DNA of 64,000 nt from NCBI GenBank assembly GCA_947561395.2, contig OX387187.1, forward strand, positions 40,963,829 to 41,027,828, read 5' to 3'. Shown one piece after another: positions 1-10,784 of this stretch. The translations under genes and the position numbers were made by a program. Source of the stretch: Buxus sempervirens (Eukaryota > Streptophyta > Magnoliopsida > Buxales > Buxaceae). The first letter of the stretch is position 1; every line of letters begins with the position of its first letter. The notes under the pieces are model-generated. The model searched no databases. It had not been told where the DNA came from and saw only the letters and a list, made by a program, of their open reading frames with translations.

Positions 1-540
1 AAAAATCACAATCGCGAAGAGCTCAAGGACAACATCTACTCAACCGCAATCGGTTATTATGATTATAATCCGATCACCTGTGATCTCTATCCAATCTCTT
101 ACGTCCACATTGTAGCAAGAAAGGATAATTTAAGATCCCTTTCACTGCTTCCTGTCGCAGTGACATTCTAGGTTTGTTGTTTACTTCGATTGAAGTGAAG
201 ACCTTGCCACCGGCAAGGAGGTTGAGGCCGCCCCTGTTTCTAGTTCTGTACTCCTATTACGGCTACAGGATTACGAACAGCCGATCCAAAAGCCATCTTT
301 GGTCAAGCCAGGTGACTAATCCAACATCGGCTAAATGGTATCTCTGAGTGAAACGCCAGATCAACTCTGTTAACAAACACCCCCTGCATCCTTACCTTAT
401 ACTCCGATTACGACTATAAGGTTAGGGGAGGTCGGTACTGTCAACTTTGGTGGTCTTCTTTTTGTTCTATTTCATTTTGAGTTATTTGGGGATTTGTTGT
501 AATCAACGGTTGTATTTCTGGCAACTGATATCTAAATAAA
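1..540 (+). other. Possible 3' end of an upstream transcript
   Basis: A frame is open from base 1 to a TAG at 169-171 (57 codons, with residues such as IGYYDYNPITCDLYPISYVH). In another frame a second open stretch, ending in LRLQDYEQPIQKPSLVKPGD and a TAA, runs to about 333. An AATAAA signal lies at 535-540, followed by T-rich sequence. This would fit the last exon(s) and 3' UTR of a + strand gene whose body lies left of the window. I do not recognise the protein and cannot place the splice sites, so a chance open frame or a decayed repeat is equally possible. Confidence 0.2.
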
Positions 541-599
541 GTATTTTGTATTGCCTACTGTCATTTTCAAACACAAATAAGAACCCAAACGAAGACTGA

Positions 600-1590
600 A
601 CCCCTAATCTACATTTTTTTATCTGATCAGTTTTATTACAGGTGACCTACAATACGGCTAGACCGACGTCGATTTAGATCCAGAACAGATGCCCGAGGTC
701 AAGATCCGACCCGAATCATTGTATCAATAGATATTGCACACCCGCACAAAGACACATCACCCCCACTGCTACATGTTGAGCCTGGACCAATTTGGGAGGA
801 ACAGTTTGATAAAGGTGAAAAGAATTTTAAGTGCTTAACCAACCAAGTGGAGCTTTTGGAGTAATGTTTAGGCATGTAACAAATGGTATTAGAGTGACAC
901 AACGTCTTGAATTCGATTTGCCGAAGGAGCAATCTATAAGCTAGATTAAAATGCCTTGATATTATGTATGGGCAGTGTGTTAAGTTATTGAATGTTAATA
1001 GATCATTGAATGTTAATAGATCAGTGAAGCCGCAAGAAGGAAAGGGCTATCATCAAGTCAGTATTAATTAAGTGAACCGTCGTGGATTTCAGTTACAGAA
1101 GCATGGTGGAATGTTACGGTCTAAATGTTAAGTGTATAACCATTGCTCCAAAAGCCTCAGGAATTAAGGAGACTTTGTTGGTTAAGCAAATCACCTAGAC
1201 TATTATATGTGACAATGTGACATGAGAACCTGCATGGACATGCCAATGCAAATACCAATGCGACTGGCCGACCACAATTCGTTTTGTATGAAAGATCACA
1301 TGACCGGCCAACCACTTGCGAATACCAAGGTGAGAAAGATGCATGTTGGATAACTCATTTGGGTGAGACGGCTAATTCGTTTTGTGTGAAAGGTATCTTA
1401 AAACCAGGTAGAATTTAAATTCCCAAAACTTGAGCGAGTTTTAAGTTGATTAACCAAGTTTTGGATAAAGAATCCTTTAAATTACTACATATTCTTTATA
1501 TAACTCCTAAAATATTAATTTATTATTTATAATAATCGGGTTGATAACTTGGCCAAGCTATCTGAGTTACTCGGACATGTGGATTTATAA
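600..1590. other. Non-coding spacer
   Basis: No coding potential that I can support. A 20-bp motif containing GAATGTTAATAGATC is repeated in tandem near 983-1023. Two imperfect copies of a CCGACCAC / GGCCAACCAC stretch lie near 1265-1320. Confidence 0.5.
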
Positions 1591-1593
1591 TTT

Positions 1594-1800
1594 GGGAAAA
1601 TTAATTTTTAGTGATACTTTTTAGAATTAATTCAGATTCAATCATCAAACTTTGGAATTAGACATTACTGATACTTTTTTAAAGATATTTGAAAACAAGT
1701 TGTCGTTTTACTGTTTATGGACATTAATAGCCTTATTGCAACAATATACCCTTATTGCGTTTCTCTGAGGGACTTGTAAACTCGATTAGACTTGTAAATC
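1594..1800. mobile_element. Partial copy of a palindromic MITE family
   Basis: The stretch starting GGGAAAATTAATTTTTAGTG and continuing with ATTCAGATTCAATC matches the terminal arm of the complete element at 49704-50068, as does the block near 41283-41635. Only one arm and part of the interior are evident here, followed by CTCTGAGGGAC-like sequence. It is best read as a decayed or truncated non-autonomous DNA element. Confidence 0.45.
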
Positions 1801-2133
1801 AACTTCAAATACTTTACTTGACTTGTTAACCCATCTTGCAAACTTGTAAATTCAGTTTAGGAAATTGTAAGTCATTCTCCTGCAAACTTCCAACAATGAA
1901 CCAGCACAATTTAACTACTAAAGAATCATTGGAGGAGATCTTAATTTAGGTGCCGGACACTATTTTATTATTAGCTGATATTATTATTTTGCTACAAACT
2001 TTTTCTGACAAAGATTATTTTGCTACAAACCTTTCTTACCAAAAAAAAAAAAAAGTAAAAGGATTATTTATGTTGTATTTTTAATGGTTTTTAAGGGCTC
2101 AAAATTTCCTCTTGGTGTTTTGTCTTTTAGTGT

Positions 2134-2770
2134 TTGTCTCTTGTGGGAACTAAATAGTCCCACATTGGAAGTTTATGAGAACTTCCAATGGTTTATATTG
2201 AATAGTGGGAACTAAAGGGGTGCAACCCCTAAAGTGAGACACTATTCCTTGTTGTCGGGGTTTCTTTGCATCGCGCGCGCGCCGCCACCGTCCGTCCGTC
2301 TGGTCGGTCGTGGTGTGATGATGCTATCTTTTTATGCTAAATATTAATCGTTTTTCTTTTGCTTTCTAAAACGTTTTCTTTTTTCTTTCTAAAACGTTTT
2401 CTATTCGTTTGGGTTTTATAACCGTTGGATTAAACGTTAATTAATCTTTAATTAACGTTAATCGTGTGTGAATGGGTGCCTCTCAAGAGACACAAACGTT
2501 CATTTCCTCCCTTATAAAAGAAAAGAGAGATTAGGGTTTTTAGTAGAGACGAAAATCTGCTTCTTCTTCCTCTCTTTCAAAGGTGAATCGAGTGACACTG
2601 CTATTACGGTTCTGTTTCAGTCCAGTATTTCTGTGCGGATTACTGGAGAGACGTTTTGTCGTTGAATGCTGGAAGTTATAGCGTCGAGCAACCCTTCGCA
2701 CTGGAGATTCGTTTTACAGGGGGCGCTTAAGGCTTTAAGCACAGAGATTTCTGAATCTCGCCTCGACTGA
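2134..2770 (+). mobile_element. Ty1/copia-like LTR fossil (fragment)
   Basis: The sequence has the look of a plant copia LTR: a TGTTTGTCTC start, the AGTCCCACATTGG motif that recurs in such LTRs, an internal TATAAAAG at about 2513, and a CT-rich leader after it. No open frames for gag or pol flank it and I cannot define a partner LTR, so it is a fossil fragment or solo LTR with uncertain borders. Family assignment is by resemblance only. Confidence 0.35.
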
Positions 2771-3283
2771 TAAGTTTATTCCAATCATCTCCATTCGTAT
2801 CTGTTATTAGTGCATGTTAATCATCTGTTCATCTATTATCTGCTTCAGTTTCATTTACTTCACATATCCGAATTTGGTTCCCTGATTTCATGTGTGTTCA
2901 ATCTGAATTTCTAGTTTGAATCCTACTGCCTTTGTTTTATTTACAGAACAGTTATCATCACGTTTTTAACAACAATTTATTCTAACTCTCTATTTATTAA
3001 AGATCCAAGAGTACATCTTAAAAAAGATCTTTCTTGCATCAATTAGGAGAAGCAAAGGCCTTCAATTTTCTAGCTAACAAAGATGAGTCTTTGATACAAA
3101 AAGATACTTAAGTACAATCACATGAACATACCACCCATATCCCAGTTCAGTTCAAACTAAAAGAAGTGTTTCATTCTCACAAGAATTCACATGAGATGAG
3201 ATTTGTTAGGACTCCTACATTAATAAAAAAAAAAAAAGGGTCTCAAGAAGACGACTCCCTTAACACACTAACAAGACTACAAA

Positions 3284-5955
3284 CTAACACCTGCGCTTCC
3301 TTTTCTCTTTTCCATCCTTCTCGGCTGCATTATTTACCTGCATCAACAATAAGTCTTTCAATAAACGCTCTTAAGACTTGACAACAACAACAATAAAAAA
3401 CAATTAGTTGATTAATTAAAAAAGAAAATAGCAGGAAATAAAAGGAAACAGGAGGGACCAATAATTTATTCTAATAATTGTTCTATTTGCTTTATATCTT
3501 TATAAACTGTATGGTTGATTGCACACAAGATTCAGTTGGAAGTAGTAGGGGTCAAGGATGGCAACTGGGCGAGTTTTGAGTAACCTTAGCCTGCCACAAC
3601 AAGTGCTTAGACCATACCAAATGTTATGTGCACCAATTTGAGAACGCATAACCGGTTTGTTAACAGGGATAGAACCGGGGTCTACTCTACATTTCCTCCG
3701 GAGTCTACTCTATGATTCCTCCCTATTTTGTTAGTAGGACGCTTCAAGGGGTCCTAGGCGTCCCAAACTCAACAAGGTTTTTACATATATATGAAGAATA
3801 ATATGTTTATGTCTTAAGGTCAGGCTCAGGGCTGGTTGTGATTTATTCCATACTAAACCCATATCATTAGGGCGGGGACGGCAGGTTACCCATTTAACCT
3901 GCCCGTTGCCGTCCCTTGCAGGGGTACTGGAATTTAACTTCACTCACCATGATTATGAGAATTCGAACAAAGACAGCAGCAAAGTCAGTGAAAAGGGTTA
4001 AGGAATGTTTCACATAATCTAGATCCCCGAAATGTGCCTTCTCAATTATTTCTTGGGTATCCACCACCATGTACCCCACGAACAAAAGCAGCCCAAAGTA
4101 CAACTGCAAGTGAAAATTGAGCAAATAGAAACATATGTCAGGAAAATTCTGTCAAGAAAGAAAGTAGAAGATTATTGTATACATATGTTAGTTAACGAGG
4201 TAGTATATTCACCTCAAATTTGAAGATGGCTGTTGAACCCCCAAAAATTGAGGAGGCAAAGTGCAACCAGAAAAGGATGGAAAGGCCAGAGGAAAGGAGA
4301 CCTCCCAAGTAGAGATACTCCCTTCGCCTTGCCAACATGGCTGCTACTGAGAAACACCCAAATGCCACAGCAGTCCCCACAAATGCGCTTATTAGAATTC
4401 TGCAACAAAGTAAAAAATTAATGATCTCCACGACTCAAACATGACCACTTCCAGACCATGAAATAAACTGCTATTAAACTCTATTGGTCCTGTTCTTTTA
4501 AGGTAAAAAGGTTTAATGCAGGCAATATCTTTCAATATTTCAAGGTAAAAAGAGTGTGTGCTGTGACCATCCTGCTATACGATATTCCAGGTAAAAAGGT
4601 TTTATGTAGGCAATATCTTATAAATGAAATGAGACAACAAGCTTCATGAGAATAAGGAATTTGAATGAAAAAAATGTTTATTAACAGATTGGGATGGAAG
4701 AACAGGAATCAAGCTGCGTAACTCAAATATTTTTTTCTTCAGGATTTATACGGAACATGTTAACAGTTGGCGAGCACTTCTTCATCTTAGTAAGGAATTG
4801 TATTACTGTCATAAAATTGAAACCCACTAAGCCTCACTACGTTCTATCATAATCTAAACCAACAGCTTTGGAATGCCTAAACGAGTGGCAAATAAGTAAA
4901 ACCAATATCGAGGAGATTTCAACTCCAAAGATCTCCCACTGAGTTTAATTCAGGCAGGACTAATTGAACAACTTAAATGTTTGAGAAGAGTTACCAATAC
5001 AATGAAACAATATAAACCCTGATGAATGAAATCATCCTAAACACCCTAAATCCATTAAATAAAAAAATTGTAAACAAACAATCCACAAGATGCTTTAAAT
5101 CAAACGCAAAATAGGCCGCACCAGAAGGAACGATTCCATTTAGTCTCCCAATCAAGACGGTTGCAAGAAAATTGATACAAGAAATAAATGTGTACCTTGG
5201 ATCTATATGGATTGCCAAGTCGATAAACGGACCAATAGATGCCCCCTTCAAAAGCGCAGCAGCCATCAGCAAGGAAACCCTCTTCCTCTGCAATCCAATA
5301 TAGATAACAAATTTAGAATCTTCAAACTCACACAAAACCCACACTTCTACAACAACAACAACAACAAAAAAATCAAAGGATTCAGGAAACGTAAATGGGA
5401 GAATTGAACCCTATCAGAAAGATATAACAGAATACCTCCTCATGGGGAGGGGTCGAAAGTAGCCATATCATGCTCCCCATACACGCCAGCGTTGTCAGGA
5501 AGCCACCTATATTCCAAAGAAGATGCAGTTGCACCCCAACGGCTGAAGCTAGCAATGCAGAAAATAAAGAAATATAGACCTGCAGCGCAAATTATTAAGA
5601 AAATTATAAATAAAGATGATCAAATAAAGCCCTAATATCAGATTCCTCAGCGGATGATGAAATCTAGAAAAACAAAAACCAAATTAATCATTAATAATTC
5701 AAATTCAACATCAAGCAAGATCCAAGGGAAACTGTGAACTCGATAGTTTGACCGGCGTACAAGCACGTAGATCGTATCCAACACAAATCAATCTATCAAT
5801 AGATCTAATAAAAAAGAGGGTTTCACAAACAGCCCTACCCGTTGCAGATGGTTCTGAACAACAGGCGATATCTGCCGGAAATTCTTGAGAGACGCATAGC
5901 TCCAACCACTTCGAGAAGCCGATTGAGCCTGGAAATACGAAGAGAACGCATCCAT
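3284..5955 (-). CDS. BI-1: Bax inhibitor-1 (BI-1), six exons
   Basis: Encodes a multi-pass ER membrane protein of the BI-1/TMBIM family, known to suppress programmed cell death and to influence ER calcium and stress responses. Exons on the minus strand: 5955-5839, 5579-5436, 5287-5196, 4399-4213, 4103-3948 and 3337-3284; introns follow GT..AG. The sum is 750 nt, giving 249 residues against about 247 in Arabidopsis BI-1. Recognisable blocks are MDAFSSYFQ at the N-terminus, LLWNIGGFLTTLACMGSM, KGASIGPFIDLAI, EYLYLGGLLSSGLSILFW and YMVVDTQEIIEKAHFGDLDY with VKHSLTLFTDF. The last 18-codon exon gives the charged C-terminal tail (AEKDGKEKRKRRC), the region known in the family to be basic and to bind calmodulin. 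It lies 610 bp from exon 5 because a hAT-like MITE sits in the intron. Start chosen for family match at the N-terminus. Confidence 0.96.
3553..3919. mobile_element. hAT-like MITE in BI-1 intron 5
   Basis: Ends form an imperfect inverted repeat: CAAGGATGGCAACTGGGC on the left, and GCAAGGGACGGCAACGGGC as the complement of the right end. AGGGGT occurs on both flanks, the remnant of a probable 8-bp target duplication (about 6 of 8 matching). No coding capacity. The right end lies under 30 bp from the exon 5 donor of BI-1. Superfamily call rests on the A/G-GGATGGCAA-type terminus and duplication length. Confidence 0.6.
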
Positions 5956-6403
5956 TGTTTCAAAGGAAGATGAACCACGAGATAAAGACGAGACCAAGAC
6001 CAAAGAACACCGGAAGAAAGTTGAGAAGAGTTGCAGATTTGTAGAAAAATTCTATCCGAATAGAGAAGTCACGAACGACAGAAGGAATTTAAACGCAAGG
6101 CAGCCTTGTTTAGCGGCAAGTTTCGACAGACGCGATTATTTAAAATTCTGTTCTATATTTTTCAGTTTACGAATCTAGCCTTCATGATTCTTCTAGAGAA
6201 ATCCAGGCCTACTATAAAAGGCGAAATTATCCGGGGTGTTTCTGAGATTTGGCAATAAGGGATTATCGAAAGCTCGAGAAAATTGAGAACTGATCATTGA
6301 CTCCGACGATGACGACGACGGGACCAATCGGATACATTGCTTAGTCACAAAGTAATTCATATATATATATATGTATATATATTATATTATATTATATTAT
6401 ATA

Positions 6404-6574
6404 TCGTATATAAAGAAAAGAGGGGAGAATATTCCCTCTAGATTCTAACCCCCTTTTTCTCTTTCTAAGAATTATCCTCTCCAAACAAAACAATCCCCCA
6501 CTATTGTAACTACCTTGGCTGTTTATCAAATTGGGCTCACGTTTTCTACGTGCGTAGCGCTTGCAGCCCCCTAG
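6404..6574 (+). mobile_element. Non-autonomous Helitron
   Basis: Starts with TCGTATATAAAG after an A and ends in CCCCCTAG before a T, matching Helitron insertion between A and T with 5' TC and 3' CTAG ends. The interior shares the GGAGAATATTCCC and GATTCTAACCCCC blocks with the copies at 34179 and 12876. A second, decayed copy appears to follow directly (6575 to about 6800), ending near TTGCACGTGCACCCC. Confidence 0.6.
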
Positions 6575-7161
6575 TATATATAACGAGAAGAGGCCCTTTG
6601 CAATTATGCCGAACAAAATACGCAGTTTTTCAAAACTGGTCTTTAGATTTATTTATAAAATGGTAGAACAATCAAAATTGTCTCAAACTTTTTCAAAAAC
6701 TAAGAATCAGTTTTTGCAAATGTTCCTTCTCCCTCAATCCCTTCCTACATACATGTAGTATTGCACGTGCACCCCTTCCGATATATTTAGTCGGAGTGGG
6801 ATTATCTTCCCATGTCATATCTAGAGATTAGTCATCTTTAAAAAAACGAATAACCATTTTTAATTTTTAATAAACAAATAGATAATAACTTTCTTAACCA
6901 TCTTACTCTTTACATAATAAATTTTATTTTTTAAATATAAAATAATTATTTTTAAGACAATTAAGAGAAAAATTAACATTTTTGCTTTCCAATTTTAAGT
7001 TTTGAAATCCACTGCTACCTTTAACTGCAACTGTCAATTTGATTAAGATGCTAACATAAATGTGTCTAACATAGAAATTAATGCATCCAAAATTGTTTAT
7101 AACTGAGCAATGTATAATGCTCTTTTTTGAAAAAATAAAAAATAAAAAATAGTGCACCTTA

Positions 7162-7526
7162 TCTATACTATATAACTCGAGATGCCCTTGGGAACGTGCC
7201 AAGGGCATTACATATCATTATTAAGATTCTTTAATAAAAGGGGTATGTTAGCCATAATTGCCTCTTATTTATTTATTTATTTTTGGTATGAATCAGGGAC
7301 CTAGGGGTAGGGGAACCAGCACATAGTTGTGACTCACGCACGTGGGGGTGAGAGTGGGAGTAGAACCCAAGACCTTGCAATTACCAGCATAGGTCTTTAC
7401 CCCCAGGCTAGGTGGTGCCCTCGTTAGTCATATTTACCTCAATTCTTTTTAAACTTAGGCTGTTGCGAAAATATTTCCTCCTTTTTCTTTCTACATATGT
7501 GCAATATTACAAATGCACCCTACTAG
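7162..7526 (+). mobile_element. Non-autonomous Helitron, interrupted by a SINE
   Basis: 5' end TCTATACTATATAACTC follows an A; 3' end CACCCTACTAG precedes a T. The start, including GATGCCCTTGGGAA, resembles the copy at 47106-47319. About 175 bp of its interior is a younger SINE with its own target duplication. Confidence 0.7.
7265..7422 (-). mobile_element. tRNA-derived SINE
   Basis: Read on the minus strand it starts GAGGGCACCACCTAGCC, has a box A-like region, then a box B-like GGGTTCTACTCCC, and ends in a TTTATT-type A-rich tail (seen on + as TTATTTATTTATT). Flanking copies GTTAGCCATAATTGCCTC (7247-7264) and GTTAGTCATATTTACCTC (7423-7440) match at 15 of 18 positions, as expected for a target-site duplication from target-primed reverse transcription. 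Confidence 0.75.
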
Positions 7527-7963
7527 TTATATATATATATATATATATATAAAGTGCATCTATCATATGAGTTATACATGGGAAAAAATGCATCTATCAT
7601 ATCAGTTAAGCGTATCCAAAATCACCAATAATTAAATAATTACTTGTTACCTTCCTAAGTAGTATTTTTAATGCATCTTGCACACAAGTTCATTTACAAA
7701 CGTAAACTAGTACATTCAAACCTTATTTAGTCCAGGTTTGTGCTTGAATAAGTATTGGATTTTTCTCTACTAATCCGCTTTTTGTACCGTTTTCGACTAT
7801 GACAGGGTTCTCCCCTTTAGTAGGAAATTTAATCCGTTATTGCACGGACTCAATTACAGACGTCGCCCATGACAAGTTGGTATTAGTGGTTTCTTTTTTT
7901 TGGTAGTGTGGTATTAGTGATTTCGATCACTGGTTTGTTGCTAATGTGCATTTATGGAAAAGG
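7527..7963. other. Non-coding spacer
   Basis: AT-rich, with an (AT)n run at about 7530-7551 and a short direct repeat of GCATCTATCATAT. No gene seen. Confidence 0.5.
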
Positions 7964-10340
7964 TGTAGACATCCCAAATTGCACTTCAATGTGAGAGAAC
8001 AGTCAAAGAGAACTTTAAATGTTTTATTTGAGCTTTGACATGTGTCAAACACTCAAAAATACTCAAGAATGGTGCTAACCGCACTGAATATACGGTTTTT
8101 AAGAATTTGGTCTCAACCGCCCTGTATGTGCGGTTGCGACCGCACACACAGCACGGTTGATGTTCATGCTTCTTGCATGAGTTGCCACGTGGCTTCTAGA
8201 AGCTTTGGCCGTTGAGCGACGTCGATAGTAATCATGACGAGCGTAATTGAATTGGAACCGCCCTGTATGTGCGATTGAGGTGAATTTGCATAAAAACCGC
8301 ATTTAGAGTGACGGTTCTGTGGAAACCGCACTGTGTATGCGGTTTTGCTTGTTTCGGGGATTTGCGAAAATGCTCGATCTCTGAGCCTTATTTACGCATA
8401 TTACCTCTCTCTCAGGGACTTGAACTCCCTGTTTTACCCTCCAAAACCTCTAGATTTACATCAATTCAAGGCTTTAACTTGAATTCGAACAATCTAGAGA
8501 GATTTTTGGGCATACCCTTGGGACTTTATAGCCCTTGGCTGTGCCTATAAATAGAGGGGTCCTCCTCTTGCAAATGGTTGAGAATTTGAAGCTTGGAAGC
8601 TCTGCAAGAAGAGGAGAAACTCTGCTGGATTGCTGCCTCAAGTGTTCAAGCTACCAAAGGTAATGCTCTAGTTCAGTTTTCAGCTTCTTCTTTATAATTC
8701 CAACTCCCAACTTCTACCTTTCTGTAGTGTAAGGCCCTGAGTGTTTTTTTGCAACCCCAAACCTCTTCCAAAGTACCTGGGAATCCTCTCTAGCCGTAAA
8801 ATGTGAAGAGAGAGTCTTGGGAAAAAGAAGTAGGAATGGATCCTCTAGGCTTAGAACCCACAAATGATGAAGGGCATGCTATTTGGTTATTTTGAGCCTA
8901 TGGATGATTTCTCTGATGTATTGTGCATTTGTTTCTGGAGAAGATGCGTGAATCCTTGCTCTCAATAGCAATGGATTCCAGCCTTCTCCTAGAGAATTGA
9001 TTTCCACCACCACACACTTTTCACTATTTTTGCAAGGATAAGCTAGATCTTGGATTTCCATGTTTAATACAGGAAATCTGGGATTATTGGCTTTAGAATG
9101 AATTTTAAAACTTCATGAGATTGTTTTTTCTTGATTTCCAAATGTTTTGGTCGAATCCACTTGCACTAGTTTGGCTTTTTCTTCAAAAATCTTCGAAACA
9201 GGGCAGCATCTGTGGCCTGTCTTAGAATGCTTATAACTTCATCCTCTGGATGAATTTTTGAGTGATTCCAAAGACATGTGATAGATGAGCATGTCTAGTT
9301 GGTATCTAGAAATTTTCGTTCATTTTTATGGAGCCAATTTTTGACACCATCTGTTCAAAGTTTGTAAGTCAGTTCAGCCCAGATTGCTGAACTTGCCACT
9401 CTGATGGTGCACCATTTGCTCAATTTTAATCCGTTTTGAGTGATTTCAGTTTCTGTATTTTCCTTGAGGAATCTATTTGCATTTCCATTTGGTTTCAACA
9501 GATTTTGATATGATTTGTGGCCTGTGTGCTTGATTGACTCAAAGCTACTCAATGGAATAGTCCTGAGCTAATCTGTGATCTTCAAGGCCTATTCAAGAGC
9601 GCACACAAGTCACATCTGGATGGAGTTTTGTGTGACGCTTATTTCATTTGAAAAATGGCACCACATACTTCATCCATGCAAATTTTCATGAATTTATATG
9701 GAGCCAAACTCCATAAATAAGGTTTTGAAAATGCTTACTCGTCGCTTTTTCCGAGTTACAACAGCAGATTTCCATAGAGTGTTTCTCTCTTATTTTAAAT
9801 CGGATTGAGCTGATTTTTTTACCGAATGTTCTACTTCATGCCAGTTTTCAAATGGCTTTGGTTTCATTGGATTTGAATTTAAATTGAGAGATTTGTGGTT
9901 AATCGAAGCTTTCATCTTCTTATAATCTGATTTTTCCAGATTTGCCTTGAATTGGTTTTTCTTCAATTTTAATTGGATTTTCCTTCACTCATGAAGCTCT
10001 AAAGTGATATATCCATAAGGAGAGTCCAAATCCATTGGATTACTCATGTGGAATAATCACACATTTTGCTTATTTTACGCATCCTTTGTTTATTTTTTAT
10101 TAGCAAACAATCCTTAGCATGAGCAAGCATATGGCAACCGTCTTAGACGGATGAGTAGGGGTGCCTAACACTTTCCCCCGTTCATTACTAATTCCCCTTA
10201 CCTGATCTCTGGATTTTTTCTTCATTTAGAGCTACTTTGGCCCTATTTGACATTTATGAACCCTTTGGTATCCATTCACACCCTAACTTGAATAGTGGCG
10301 ACTCTTTATTTTTATTGATTCCCGCGTGAGGATATCGAAG
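7964..10340 (+). mobile_element. Ty3/gypsy (Tat-like) LTR fossil with leader stub
   Basis: Begins TGTAGACATCCCAAATTG, a start typical of long Tat/Ogre-lineage LTRs. It ends near 10294, just before TGGCGACTCT (10296-10305), which resembles the tRNA-Arg-type primer-binding site of that lineage. Near the right end the text GGGGTGCCTAACACTTTCCCC is also characteristic. TATAAATAGAGGGG near 8545 looks like the LTR promoter. Only a short stub of internal region follows and no coding region is present, so the element is a broken fossil. Age cannot be judged from one LTR. Confidence 0.6.
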
Positions 10341-10784
10341 GTCATCTTAAGTGACATTTCCATGTCTCACAAAAGGCACTCTTGAGAAGAAAGATATCAT
10401 ATACTCGATTTCATTTGTAATGGACTGAAAGTTACTTCTCATTCTAATCCTGTTCTTGATTAGTGAAAATATTTAGTATTGGCCTTTATCAAAAAAATAA
10501 AAAATAAAAAATAAAAATTTCAAACCTTGCCCTGCCCATCAGAAGCCCACTAAATGATGCTTTTTTCGCTGCAGACTTTAGGAGCACCGTCGCTCGATGG
10601 GAGAAAATCACTTCACTAACTGAGCAAAATCTTACAATCAAATTCCCTGCTTCATTGCTCGGACGGGTCATCTTTTTTTATTACCTGCATATCTTCCTTC
10701 ACCGAAACATTAAAATCGCATTCAGATAAACCGCGACAACGATAAAATTACAAGCGAAATCACTTCGTCAGATTCTCTCTGAGA

